DNA from: a bacterium
GTDB taxonomy: Bacteria > Bacteroidota > Ignavibacteria > SZUA-365
Direction of reading: 5' to 3'
NCBI GenBank assembly: GCA_020444325.1
Contig: JAHLLD010000011.1
Span: forward strand, 1-64,000
Length of the DNA: 64,000 nt
Shown: one piece after another, positions 52,361-60,970 of the stretch
Layout of the letters: every line of letters starts with the position of its first letter
Numbering within the stretch: position 1 is the stretch's first letter
The notes under the pieces: model-generated
What the model was told of the DNA's origin: nothing
The model's input: the letters and a program-made list of their open reading frames with translations, nothing else
Database searches by the model: none
Program-made: the position numbers and the translations under genes

Positions 52361-53773
52361 ATGAGACGAGTGATACAAGGGGCGATGCTTGCTGGCGTGC
52401 TCATGTTCTGTCTGTCCTGCCAGGAGGATCTTCCCGTGCAGCAGCAAAGCGAAACTGCACCGCCGGCCGCATGGGAGAAACCGTTTGCCCTTCTATCCTA
52501 TCTCACTCCCGACACGATCGCGCCGCTCCCGGCACCACGGTTGCGTTGGGTTCTGTATGACAGCACCATTCGTGAAGTGAGCATCTGGTATCAGAAAGAT
52601 GCGTTGCCGCGGTGGAACTACATCGAAACGGTGCCGGCGGCACTGCCATACTATGATGTGCCGGTGGATCTTGCGGACATCTCCAGTGTGCGTTTTGCGG
52701 TGACGCGTGTGAACGGGAAGGAACGGGATTCCTCCGCTGTGCTGACAGTGGACAAGCAGCAGGTGTACCTCCTGGAACCGGTGGACGGCATGCTGTACCT
52801 GCGCTCTGATTCCCTGCGAATACACTGGCGTCCATTGGTAGATGGCATTGAAAAGGTCCAGATCGAAATAGCCACGGAGGGAAAGGACGACTGGCATCAT
52901 GCCCTGATGCTTACGCGCGCTGATACCGTATACACCTGGGTGCGGCCGCCGTTCTACGCGGGAGGATGCAACAAAATGCGCATCAGTGCCCAGTACTGGA
53001 ATACATGGTCAACTGTGGAGGAACTGAAATTCGCTTCCTTTAATGTAGACCATCCCCGTGAAGGTGATGTGCTGTATCGTTTTCTCCCGGCAAGTATCGA
53101 GGATGAGATCATCATCCCTGATTGCATGACGCCCGCGGAATCGACACAGTACGCGCTCTCGACGGATGGTGGCGTGAGCTGGAATGATGTGGAAAAAGAA
53201 TGGGTGGTCATGGCTGAGGCCACGACATCTGCCATGCTGCGCGTGACGCAGCCAACGCTGGGGATGACTGCGACTACGGGACCATTCACTATCGAGGATC
53301 GCAGCGCGACTTACTTTGCCCTGCAGAAAGGTATGGAACTCCGTTACATGCGCGCTGATGTCAAAGTTGGACTCCACCTGCCTTCCGACACCGTTTTGAC
53401 GCAATGGCTCACAGTACATATTGACGATGAGATCGTCCGCAACGGCCGCACGGAGTATCCGTGTACTGTGACTGTTCGCGACGGGAACGGCACGTCAACA
53501 ACCTCGACGCAGCTGCTCTGGCAGGAACGGAGCGGACAGCAACTGATCAAAGGAGATTTTGAACCGTTCAGCCTCGGCGAGATCTTCGGGATTCATGACG
53601 CCTCGATAGACGAATTTTCCAATAATCTGGTGATACAGCAGACACCCACATCTACAACAACCAGGCGCTATCGCACTGAGCGCGGCCGGGGACTCGTTTC
53701 CGCCGCTCATACAGTGGTCACCGGACACATCACGCCTACCTCCCAAAGCCGCACATATCAGCTCCTGGACTAA
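52361..53773 (+). CDS. Lipoprotein of a two-member paralogous family, unknown function
   Basis: 470 residues with a lipobox (FCLSCQED, Cys 18). The mature protein is beta-rich, with tryptophan-containing strands (LRWVLYDSTIREVSIWYQK, LRIHWRPLVDG, YALSTDGGVSWNDV) like fibronectin-type or Asp-box folds. It is a clear paralogue of the partial gene at 63000, sharing AWEKPF-LxSY, DEIIIPDCM and IEDRSATYF segments. No enzyme motif seen. The ATG at 52361 follows TAGGGTG; upstream in-frame codons are not signal-like. Confidence 0.75.
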   Translation: MRRVIQGAMLAGVLMFCLSCQEDLPVQQQSETAPPAAWEKPFALLSYLTPDTIAPLPAPRLRWVLYDSTIREVSIWYQKDALPRWNYIETVPAALPYYDVPVDLADISSVRFAVTRVNGKERDSSAVLTVDKQQVYLLEPVDGMLYLRSDSLRIHWRPLVDGIEKVQIEIATEGKDDWHHALMLTRADTVYTWVRPPFYAGGCNKMRISAQYWNTWSTVEELKFASFNVDHPREGDVLYRFLPASIEDEIIIPDCMTPAESTQYALSTDGGVSWNDVEKEWVVMAEATTSAMLRVTQPTLGMTATTGPFTIEDRSATYFALQKGMELRYMRADVKVGLHLPSDTVLTQWLTVHIDDEIVRNGRTEYPCTVTVRDGNGTSTTSTQLLWQERSGQQLIKGDFEPFSLGEIFGIHDASIDEFSNNLVIQQTPTSTTTRRYRTERGRGLVSAAHTVVTGHITPTSQSRTYQLLD

Positions 53774-53848
53774 GGCGGATCTGGGCAGTTTCATTCCATG
53801 CATGTCGATTTTCATTGATTGGTATGCGGGATTTGCCGTTCTTTCAAC

Positions 53849-54187
53849 ATGCTTCGGCGAATATTCATACCGGCACTGATCACCGCTTGCCTCTTTCTGC
53901 TGGCAGTTAGTCCGCAGGGCGAGCTTCAGGGATGGGTTCCTTCCAGCACCACGATGGTGGCAGGTCCTCTCATTCCAGTGCAGGAAGCCGAAGCGGAGGA
54001 ACAGCTCTCAACGGCTCAGTCCTTCGCCCATGTCCGGCAGGAACGTCGTCAGGTCAGCGTCAGCCCCGTCAAGGTGACGCCGACGCAGAGCAGTCCACCC
54101 GTTCCCCGTCTCAGACCGGCGCCTGATATCCTGCCCGATGCGCCGGAATTCCTCTTTCTCTCCCCCCGTGCCCCTCCAGCCTGCTGA
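53849..54187 (+). CDS. Small secreted Pro-rich protein
   Basis: About 112 residues with a signal-like start (RRIFIPALITACLFLLAVSP). The remainder is rich in Pro, Val, Gln and Ser, with no recognisable domain. It may pair with the 36-residue membrane peptide that follows 50 bases downstream. Existence as a gene is plausible but not certain. Confidence 0.5.
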   Translation: MLRRIFIPALITACLFLLAVSPQGELQGWVPSSTTMVAGPLIPVQEAEAEEQLSTAQSFAHVRQERRQVSVSPVKVTPTQSSPPVPRLRPAPDILPDAPEFLFLSPRAPPAC

Positions 54188-54237
54188 TTCCACGACAACA
54201 GGCATCTTTTCGAACATTTCAATTTTGGAGGAGCACC

Positions 54238-54348
54238 ATGTCTGAGCAAACTCAGCAAACGGAGCGCCTGCCCATTGGCCTCATCCTTATGGTATCGGTC
54301 ATTGTTCTGGGCGTTGGCATGCTGGCCGTGCAGCTTATCATTGGCTAA
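54238..54348 (+). CDS. 36-residue single-pass membrane peptide
   Basis: A short frame with an excellent ribosome binding site (GGAGGAGCACC before the ATG) encodes a polar 11-residue start and one hydrophobic helix (LPIGLILMVSVIVLGVGMLAVQLIIG). A strong terminator follows 27 bases later. Too short for automatic calls; the ribosome binding site and terminator make translation likely. Confidence 0.65.
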   Translation: MSEQTQQTERLPIGLILMVSVIVLGVGMLAVQLIIG

Positions 54349-54686
54349 GCACACACCACAGATTATCATAGACGACAAACCCGGGCACACAGTGTGTCCG
54401 GGTTTGTTGTTTCCAGCCTGATGCAGATCTCCGCGATTAGCGACCCACCCGCTGTCTCTTTTTAGCACACTCCATCATTTTCAAAATAGCACTTGCACTG
54501 TGTCTTTATTGCACAGCGTGCGGTTCCGGCCATGCATGGATTTTTCCATTGCCGGAGTTCCTGACCTTTTACATGTTTGTGCGGTAATAAATGCATTCTT
54601 CTTTTTCCACCGTGGAAGAATGGCGGGGCCCGGGCGAGGAAAATTTGAAAAGCCCAAGTAAGGATTGTTCATAAACGAGGTCTGAA
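54349..54686. other. Intergenic region with terminator and promoter
   Basis: Contains the terminator at 54375-54408 and then about 270 bases with no gene, presumably the promoter of the large T9SS gene. GAGG lies shortly before its ATG at 54687. Confidence 0.6.
54375..54408 (+). terminator. Intrinsic terminator
   Basis: A 16-base stem (ACAAACCCGGGCACAC with a single G-U, loop AG) followed by TGTTTCC on the plus strand. Confidence 0.8.
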
Positions 54687-57600
54687 ATGCACAAGTGCTC
54701 CATGTTTCCCGGTACGCGGTGCGGCGTGAACACGCCGACATTCGCTCAGCGGATGCTGCGTATAGTCCTGATCTTCTGTGTCGCGCTCGGCAGCGGACTG
54801 CTTGGCAGCGCCCTGCTGCCCGCAGCTGTGCAGGCGCAGGGATCGATGTCTCTTTCCACCGGGCACACCGCCAACAACGGTGCCGGCGCGAACAGTTCGA
54901 TCATGTTCAATATCACCGCGCTGCAGCCCGTGCAGATTTATCGCTTCTCCAGCGCCTTCGGGACGACGGGAACGGACTATGTCGAAATCTGGGCCAAGGC
55001 CGGCGGTATTGTTGCGAATGACAATACAGGTTGGACCTTCGTCGGTCGCGCACAGACGACGGTGACGAACACCACCGGCGATTTTGAAATCCCGGTCAAC
55101 ATGAATTTCAACATCAATCCAAACCAGACGTATGGATTTGCCATCTTCTCGCCGCTGGGCGTGCGCTATCAGACAGGCGTGACGGGTACATACATCACGT
55201 CTGATTCGTGGATCTCCATCAATACCGAATCCTACGCCAGCACCGGTTCGACGAACTGGCAGGCCGGTACGGTCAGCTTCGGGTACGTCAACTATCCCCG
55301 TCAGCTTTGCGGCACGGTGAAATACGATCCGGGCGTCGTCGCTCCGAACGACGCGGCGCTCTTCTCCCTGACATCGCCTGTCAATTTCTGTGGCGGAACG
55401 GAACCGATCAAGGTGCGTCTGTTCAATATGGGCAACAACACGCTTACCAGCGTGCAGATCAACTGGACCTTCGACGGTATACCGCAAACGCCACTGTACT
55501 GGACCGGAAGTCTCCCGAGCACTGCAAATGAAGAAGTCACGCTCGGAACGAAAACCTTCAATCCCGGTGTGCTCCACAATATCGTGGCCATCAGCAGTCT
55601 GCCGAACGGCGTGCAGGATACGCGCATCAGCAACGATACGCTCATGGCGAGCGTGAAACCTGCGCTGAGCGGCACCTTCACCGTCGGCGGCGCATCGCCG
55701 GATTATGCGAACCTGACGGATGCCCTGGCTGATATCCATGCCACCGGACTCTGTGGTCCTGTCGTCCTCAAGGTGCGTTCCGGCACCTACAACGAACAGA
55801 TGCGTATCGGTCGTCCGACAAGTATCACCGGCGTTTCCTCGGTAAACACCATTACCATCGAGTCGGAAAGCGGTAACCGCGGTGATGTCACCGTGACCTA
55901 TGCATCGACCACCGGCAATCCCACGCTCGTCATCGACAACACGGATTACGTCACCATCCGCAACATGACCATCCGCGCTACCAATCCTTCGGACTGCCGC
56001 GCTCTGCACATCACAGGCGGCGCAGAGCATTGTACATTTGAGAATCTCGATCTCATCTCCATGCCGACGACCACGATTTCCAACGTCACCGCGGTGGTGG
56101 AATCCCCGAGCGGTTCTCTCGACAATTACATGACTTTCCGCAACTGCAACATCCAGAACGGCAGCTACGGCATGTATATGTACGGTTCAGGCACAACGGC
56201 AACTGAGGACTTTAACGTTATCGAGAACTGCACGTTCACCGGACAGTACTACTATCCCCTCTACATGTACTATATCGGCGAGCTCAGCTTCCTCGGGAAT
56301 ACCGTGGTTCAGAACTCCGCATATACCACCAAGTATCTCGGACTGTTCTATTACGGCTACAACACGAAGATGGAACGCAACACCTTCCTGGCGGATGGTG
56401 GTACCTACAGCTACGGCGTCTACCTGTATTACGACAACTACTATCAGACGGGTGAAAGCCGCTTCGTGAACAACTTTGTTTCGGTAATGAATTCGACGTC
56501 CACCACCTATGGCGTGCGTCCCTATTACTGCGACAACCTCCTGTTCGCGCACAACACCGTGTACACGAAAACTCCATACACAAGTTCGTACACGGTGTAT
56601 TCGTACTACGGCTCGAACCAGCGTTACTACAACAATATTTTCTATACTGACGGACCGGGGATGAACTGGTATGTGCCGAGTACGACCAGTATCATTGCAT
56701 CCGACTTCAACGTATTCCACACCAACGGCAGCAGCTTCGGATACTGGGGCGGCACGATCACAAACCTCGCGGCTCTGCAGGCAGCTTCGGGAATGGATGC
56801 CAACTCCATCGACAAGCTGGTCAGTTTCAAGAACACCCTCACCGGTGATCTGCATCTCGCCAGTCCTTCCGACGACGACATCGCTCTCTTCGGCACACTG
56901 CTCACGGAAGTCACCGATGACATCGATGGCGACACGCGCGTCAATCCCTACCGCGGGGCGGACGAAGCCTGCTACGTCATTCCCGGCTCCCTGAATTATT
57001 CGTTTGTCGACGAGTACGGGTACCCCGCAGCCTACTGCGAAGCGCCGGGCAGCATCGGCGTGAAATACTCCGTAACCTTCCCCGAGTTTGCTTCGACTGT
57101 CGGCTTCACCGTGCGTTTCATCAACGTCCATACGGAAACCGTCGTCTGGCAGACCTCGTTCAATGCGAACAAGGCCGCGGACGTTGCGCTCAACGGCGTG
57201 CAGTACATCACACTACCGTCTTCTCTGCCGCCGGGCGCGTACAAGATCGAAGTGGTGTTCAACACGAAGAACAGCTGTGATGTGTACCATGAGTACATGC
57301 CGTATCCTTCCGCACTGCTCGTGGTCGGAACCGGACAGCAGCCCTGCGTTGTGTGGCCGGGTGACGTCAATAATGACGCCATCGTCAACTACACCGATCG
57401 ACGCGCGCTGAATCTCTACATCTTCAACGCCAACCTCCGTACGACCTGGCTCAACGGTCCCGCACGCTACCAGGCTGATGTGGAAAGCAATCCCTTCACC
57501 TACCTCGAATGGAAACCGCAGGCCGGCGCGCCGTGGCTCACCCCCGAGGGCTGCTACATGGACACCGACGGGAACGGCGTGGTGAACAACCTCGATTACG

Positions 57601-57956
57601 TTGCCATGAAGATCAACTGGGCGCAGTCCACCCCGTACTACGGCGGAACACCGAAGTCCGGCAACAGCAATGCGAACAGTTTTGCGATGGATCAGAACTA
57701 TCCCAACCCGTTCAATCCCACAACGGTGATTCGTTACCACGTGCAGGAAAACAGCAACGTGCGTCTTACCGTTACCGACGCGCTGGGACGCGCGGTCGCC
57801 ACGCTGGTTGACGGTATCGTCGAAAGCGGCACACACGAAGTGACCTTCGATGCGTCTTCGCTCTCCAGCGGCACGTACATCGCGACGATCAATATGACCG
57901 GTGCGTCCTCTGGCGTCACCTTCACGAAGAATATCAAGATGGCGCTGAGCAAATAA
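54687..57956 (+). CDS. Secreted beta-helix protein with dockerin-like module and T9SS sorting domain
   Basis: 1089 residues with a signal peptide (LLGSALLPAAVQAQ). N-terminal 200 residues are a beta-sandwich-type domain, then an Ig-like stretch, then a right-handed parallel beta-helix (about 345-760, with ITIRNMTIRA, FENLDLISM, FRNCNIQNG ladder strands) as in pectate-lyase-like proteins. Around 895-985 two dockerin-like calcium loops appear (GDVNNDAIVNYTDRRALN and DTDGNGVVNNLDYVAMK). The last 75 residues are a T9SS module (NYPNPFNPTTVIRY, VTDALGRAVATLV, LSSGTYIATI, KNIKMALSK). Probably a surface carbohydrate-active or adhesive protein; no catalytic residues identified. Confidence 0.85.
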   Translation: MHKCSMFPGTRCGVNTPTFAQRMLRIVLIFCVALGSGLLGSALLPAAVQAQGSMSLSTGHTANNGAGANSSIMFNITALQPVQIYRFSSAFGTTGTDYVEIWAKAGGIVANDNTGWTFVGRAQTTVTNTTGDFEIPVNMNFNINPNQTYGFAIFSPLGVRYQTGVTGTYITSDSWISINTESYASTGSTNWQAGTVSFGYVNYPRQLCGTVKYDPGVVAPNDAALFSLTSPVNFCGGTEPIKVRLFNMGNNTLTSVQINWTFDGIPQTPLYWTGSLPSTANEEVTLGTKTFNPGVLHNIVAISSLPNGVQDTRISNDTLMASVKPALSGTFTVGGASPDYANLTDALADIHATGLCGPVVLKVRSGTYNEQMRIGRPTSITGVSSVNTITIESESGNRGDVTVTYASTTGNPTLVIDNTDYVTIRNMTIRATNPSDCRALHITGGAEHCTFENLDLISMPTTTISNVTAVVESPSGSLDNYMTFRNCNIQNGSYGMYMYGSGTTATEDFNVIENCTFTGQYYYPLYMYYIGELSFLGNTVVQNSAYTTKYLGLFYYGYNTKMERNTFLADGGTYSYGVYLYYDNYYQTGESRFVNNFVSVMNSTSTTYGVRPYYCDNLLFAHNTVYTKTPYTSSYTVYSYYGSNQRYYNNIFYTDGPGMNWYVPSTTSIIASDFNVFHTNGSSFGYWGGTITNLAALQAASGMDANSIDKLVSFKNTLTGDLHLASPSDDDIALFGTLLTEVTDDIDGDTRVNPYRGADEACYVIPGSLNYSFVDEYGYPAAYCEAPGSIGVKYSVTFPEFASTVGFTVRFINVHTETVVWQTSFNANKAADVALNGVQYITLPSSLPPGAYKIEVVFNTKNSCDVYHEYMPYPSALLVVGTGQQPCVVWPGDVNNDAIVNYTDRRALNLYIFNANLRTTWLNGPARYQADVESNPFTYLEWKPQAGAPWLTPEGCYMDTDGNGVVNNLDYVAMKINWAQSTPYYGGTPKSGNSNANSFAMDQNYPNPFNPTTVIRYHVQENSNVRLTVTDALGRAVATLVDGIVESGTHEVTFDASSLSSGTYIATINMTGASSGVTFTKNIKMALSK

Positions 57957-57984
57957 ACGCACCATCTCGATTACCTCATGGATG

Positions 57985-58010
57985 CAGGCTCCGGAAACGG
58001 GGCCTGTTTT
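57985..58010 (+). terminator. Intrinsic terminator
   Basis: A 9-bp stem (CAGGCTCCG / CGGGGCCTG, loop GAAA) followed by TTTTATT, 28 bases after the T9SS gene. Confidence 0.9.
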
Positions 58011-58141
58011 ATTCTATCCAGCGCAGAGCTCTTGGTCAATCATACATGCTCGAGCGATGGTCACTGAACGGGAAACGCATGGAATTCGTTATCATTGCAT
58101 AAGAAAAAGTCTTCACGCAAACAGGAAATCTGAAAGCACGC

Positions 58142-59707
58142 ATGTCTGAACATACCGCTGAAACTCCCACACCGGCTCCCGCGACAATCGAACTCCGTCA
58201 TCTGCAGCTCGAGGATTATCTCGACCTCAAGGAGGCGATGACCGATGCGTATTCCGCCATCGGCGGAGCGCACTGGTCGGAAGACGCCATACGCAAGCTG
58301 CTGGATATTTTCCCGGAGGGACAGATCTGCGTGGTGGTGAACGGTCGCGTGGTCGCTTCCGCGCTGGCCATCATCGTCGACTACAGCAAGTTCGGCGACA
58401 ATCATACATACCGTGAGATCACGGGGACATACAGTTTCGACACGCACGATTCAGATGGGGATATTCTGTACGGCATCGAGATTTTCGTGCATTCGGAGTA
58501 CCGCGGACTGCGTCTCGGCCGGCGACTGTACGATGCGCGAAAGGAGCTCTGTGAGAACCTGAATCTGCGGGGCATCGTCGCCGGGGGACGCATCCCGAAC
58601 TTCGAGAAATACGCAGACAACATGACGCCGCGTGAGTACATTGAGAAAGTCCGGCTGCGGGAATTGCATGACCCGACTCTCTCATTCCAGCTTTCCAACG
58701 GCTTCCACGTGAAGAAAGTCCTGAAAGGATACCTGCCCGGGGACAGTCAGTCGCGCGAGTATGCCACGCTTCTCGAATGGAATAACATTTACTACGAGGA
58801 GGAAACCAGACTCATCAAGCGCCCCAAACCTGTCGTGCGTCTCGGTGTCGTCCAGTGGCAGATGCGGCATTTTGACGGACTTGAGGCGCTGCTCGAGCAG
58901 ATGGAGTATTTCATTGATGCCGTCAGTGATTATGCATCGGATTTCATCCTCTTCCCTGAACTCTTCAACGCGCCGTTGATGGCCGAGTACAATCATCTCG
59001 GAGAGGCGAAAGCAATTCGTGAGCTGGCAAATTTCACAGAGGATATCCGCGCGAAATGCGTGGAGTTCGCGATGAGCTACAATGTGAATATCATCATCGG
59101 CAGCATGCCACTGCTCGAGGATGGGAAACTCTACAACATTTCATATCTCTGCAGGCGTGACGGAACATGGGATGAGTATCGCAAGATTCATATTACGCCG
59201 AGTGAAGTAGACGCCTGGGGAATATCAGGTGGAGACAGCGTCGTTGCATTTGACACGGATGCCGGACGCATTGGAATCCTGATCTGCTATGACGTGGAAT
59301 TCCCTGAGCTTGCGCGGCTGTACGCTGACCAGGGGGTGCAGATTCTTTTCGTACCCTTCCTCACCGATACGCAGAACGGCTACAACCGTGTCAAGCGCTG
59401 CGCACAGGCACGGGCGATTGAAAACGAATGCTACGTTGCCATCGCCGGCTGCGTCGGCAATCTCCCCAAGGTCAACAACATGGACATCCAGTACGCGCAG
59501 TCAGCCATCTTCACTCCTTCCGACTTCGCCTTCCCCACCAACAGCATAAAGGCGGAAGCGACGGCGAATACAGAAATGACACTGATCGCAGATGTGGACC
59601 TCGAACTGCTCATGGAACTGCATGAACATGGAAGTGTGCGCACGCTCAAAGACCGAAGGACGGATCTGTATGAATTGAAGATGAAAAGCAGGGGTGGTGG
59701 ACAGTAG
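58142..59707 (+). CDS. GNAT acetyltransferase-nitrilase (carbon-nitrogen hydrolase) fusion
   Basis: 521 residues. Residues about 15-200 are a GNAT domain (EIFVHSEYRGLRLGRRLYDAR acyl-CoA loop); residues about 225-500 are a carbon-nitrogen hydrolase with the Glu-Lys-Cys triad visible as FPELFN, KIHITPSE and ICYDVEFPE. This bifunctional arrangement is a known family of unclear biochemical role (amide-linked N-acyl compounds are plausible). It is convergent with the membrane-protein gene 45 bases away. Confidence 0.9.
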   Translation: MSEHTAETPTPAPATIELRHLQLEDYLDLKEAMTDAYSAIGGAHWSEDAIRKLLDIFPEGQICVVVNGRVVASALAIIVDYSKFGDNHTYREITGTYSFDTHDSDGDILYGIEIFVHSEYRGLRLGRRLYDARKELCENLNLRGIVAGGRIPNFEKYADNMTPREYIEKVRLRELHDPTLSFQLSNGFHVKKVLKGYLPGDSQSREYATLLEWNNIYYEEETRLIKRPKPVVRLGVVQWQMRHFDGLEALLEQMEYFIDAVSDYASDFILFPELFNAPLMAEYNHLGEAKAIRELANFTEDIRAKCVEFAMSYNVNIIIGSMPLLEDGKLYNISYLCRRDGTWDEYRKIHITPSEVDAWGISGGDSVVAFDTDAGRIGILICYDVEFPELARLYADQGVQILFVPFLTDTQNGYNRVKRCAQARAIENECYVAIAGCVGNLPKVNNMDIQYAQSAIFTPSDFAFPTNSIKAEATANTEMTLIADVDLELLMELHEHGSVRTLKDRRTDLYELKMKSRGGGQ

Positions 59708-59752
59708 TCCAACGCCTGTCCCATCGTCGCAGCCTCCCCCCCAGCATTTCGA

Positions 59753-60556
59753 TTACCGGCTCCTGAACAACCCGGATTCCGGGGCATCGGTTCGGGCGCT
59801 GTCACTATCACCGAGCAGAGAACTCATCACCTTGTCGATAATTCCGATGGAGAAACGTTCGGAGAAGCCGGCCAGGAAAGCAATGATCAGGAGGAGATGG
59901 TTCTGGTCGATGACCGCATCTCGTGATATGGCAAGAAGCGCGGTCTGGATAATGAGCACAGCGAGTCCACCCATGATCGCTCCCATCGCAGGTTTGAGCA
60001 TGTACCACGTGCCGTAGGATGGGTCGAACGCCAGGCTGCGCGTATGCCGGACGATACCCCACCACGATGCTGTCACACCACCGAGCATCCCAAGCCAGAG
60101 ATATTGATAGAGATCAGGAAGGAATTTCCCGAGAGAAATGTCAGAGTCCGCCATCGATCGGAAGGTGTACTCCAATCCCAACAGCGCTGCAAACCAGACA
60201 ATATTCACAAAGAAGATTCGCCATCGCGTGTCCCTGGATTCATCGGAAATGATGGCACGGTTGATCATGGACACGGCGCGATTCATTTCCGTGATCGCTT
60301 CGTTTGCGCTGGCTCCCGTGAGCAAGCGCCGCGCCCGCGTGGTGTGATCAAGCACGCCACGGGTGAACTGCGGATTGTGTGCGTACTGCTGTGCCGCCTC
60401 TTCGACCTCCGCGAGCCGACGGTACAGCATCGGGAGATCGTCTTTCCCTTCTTCCTCCATCTCACTTAATTCCGTGAGGTGGATGATCGGATATTCACGC
60501 CGTACCGATTGAATTGGTTCGACTACGGCCGCCTCTACCGTTTCTTCTTCAGACAT
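59753..60556 (-). CDS. Multi-pass membrane protein of unknown function
   Basis: 267 residues. A long N-terminal cytoplasmic part (about 110 residues, helical, with a coiled-coil-like PMLYRRLAEVEEAAQQY) precedes four probable transmembrane helices (IFFVNIVWFAALLGL, LWLGMLGGVTASWW, AIMGGLAVLIIQTALLA, LLLIIAFLAGFSERF). I do not recognise the family. It lies alone, 415 bases from the next gene upstream. Confidence 0.7.
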   Translation of the reverse strand: MSEEETVEAAVVEPIQSVRREYPIIHLTELSEMEEEGKDDLPMLYRRLAEVEEAAQQYAHNPQFTRGVLDHTTRARRLLTGASANEAITEMNRAVSMINRAIISDESRDTRWRIFFVNIVWFAALLGLEYTFRSMADSDISLGKFLPDLYQYLWLGMLGGVTASWWGIVRHTRSLAFDPSYGTWYMLKPAMGAIMGGLAVLIIQTALLAISRDAVIDQNHLLLIIAFLAGFSERFSIGIIDKVMSSLLGDSDSARTDAPESGLFRSR

Positions 60557-60970
60557 GAGGGCTACTCCTTTAGAAGATGCGTCTACTGCTGCGCCTTTCA
60601 GCAGTGATCGAATGGCGTCACCTGGACCAATGAAGTACTCCGGGCCGTACGCTCCTCTTCACGCATCTGGGACAATGCTCAAACAATGAAATATGATGGG
60701 ACCAAGAACAATATAAGGAATTCAGGGAAAGATGCATATGCCGCCATCTTGATCCGGCCGGGATGTACTACCCCCATCTGTAAAGCGAAGGCACCCCGGC
60801 AGCATCACCGCGAGCCCTCACGCAGCGTATTGTCATCATGCCGTAAATCCTTGCCAAGAGGACGGGAATTCCGTGTTCACCCAGCACCTGTCGGTTCCTT
60901 TACCGTATCGACTGCTCCGTTCCTCATCTGAAGCATTATGCAGTTTCTGCATATTGCATTTCACCCAGCA
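60557..60970. other. Intergenic region with a 17-bp palindrome
   Basis: About 410 bases without a gene. The palindrome at 60937 sits 18 bases after the stop codon of the T9SS gene on the minus strand and about 380 bases upstream of the membrane-protein gene. Confidence 0.55.
60937..60953. promoter_or_regulatory. 17-bp palindrome TATGCAGTTTCTGCATA
   Basis: Identical to the sites at 7679 and 28858-28940. Like the 28924 copy it starts about 20 bases after a minus-strand stop codon. Confidence 0.55.

Noticed and set aside
52058-52447. A 129-codon minus-strand frame as an intact gene
   Set aside because: Only the last 40 residues have any meaning, as a relic of the BNR family; the remainder overlaps the next lipoprotein gene.
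54669-56030. A 453-codon minus-strand frame opposite the beta-helix gene
   Set aside because: Composition-driven shadow; no domain, and the plus-strand gene is well supported.
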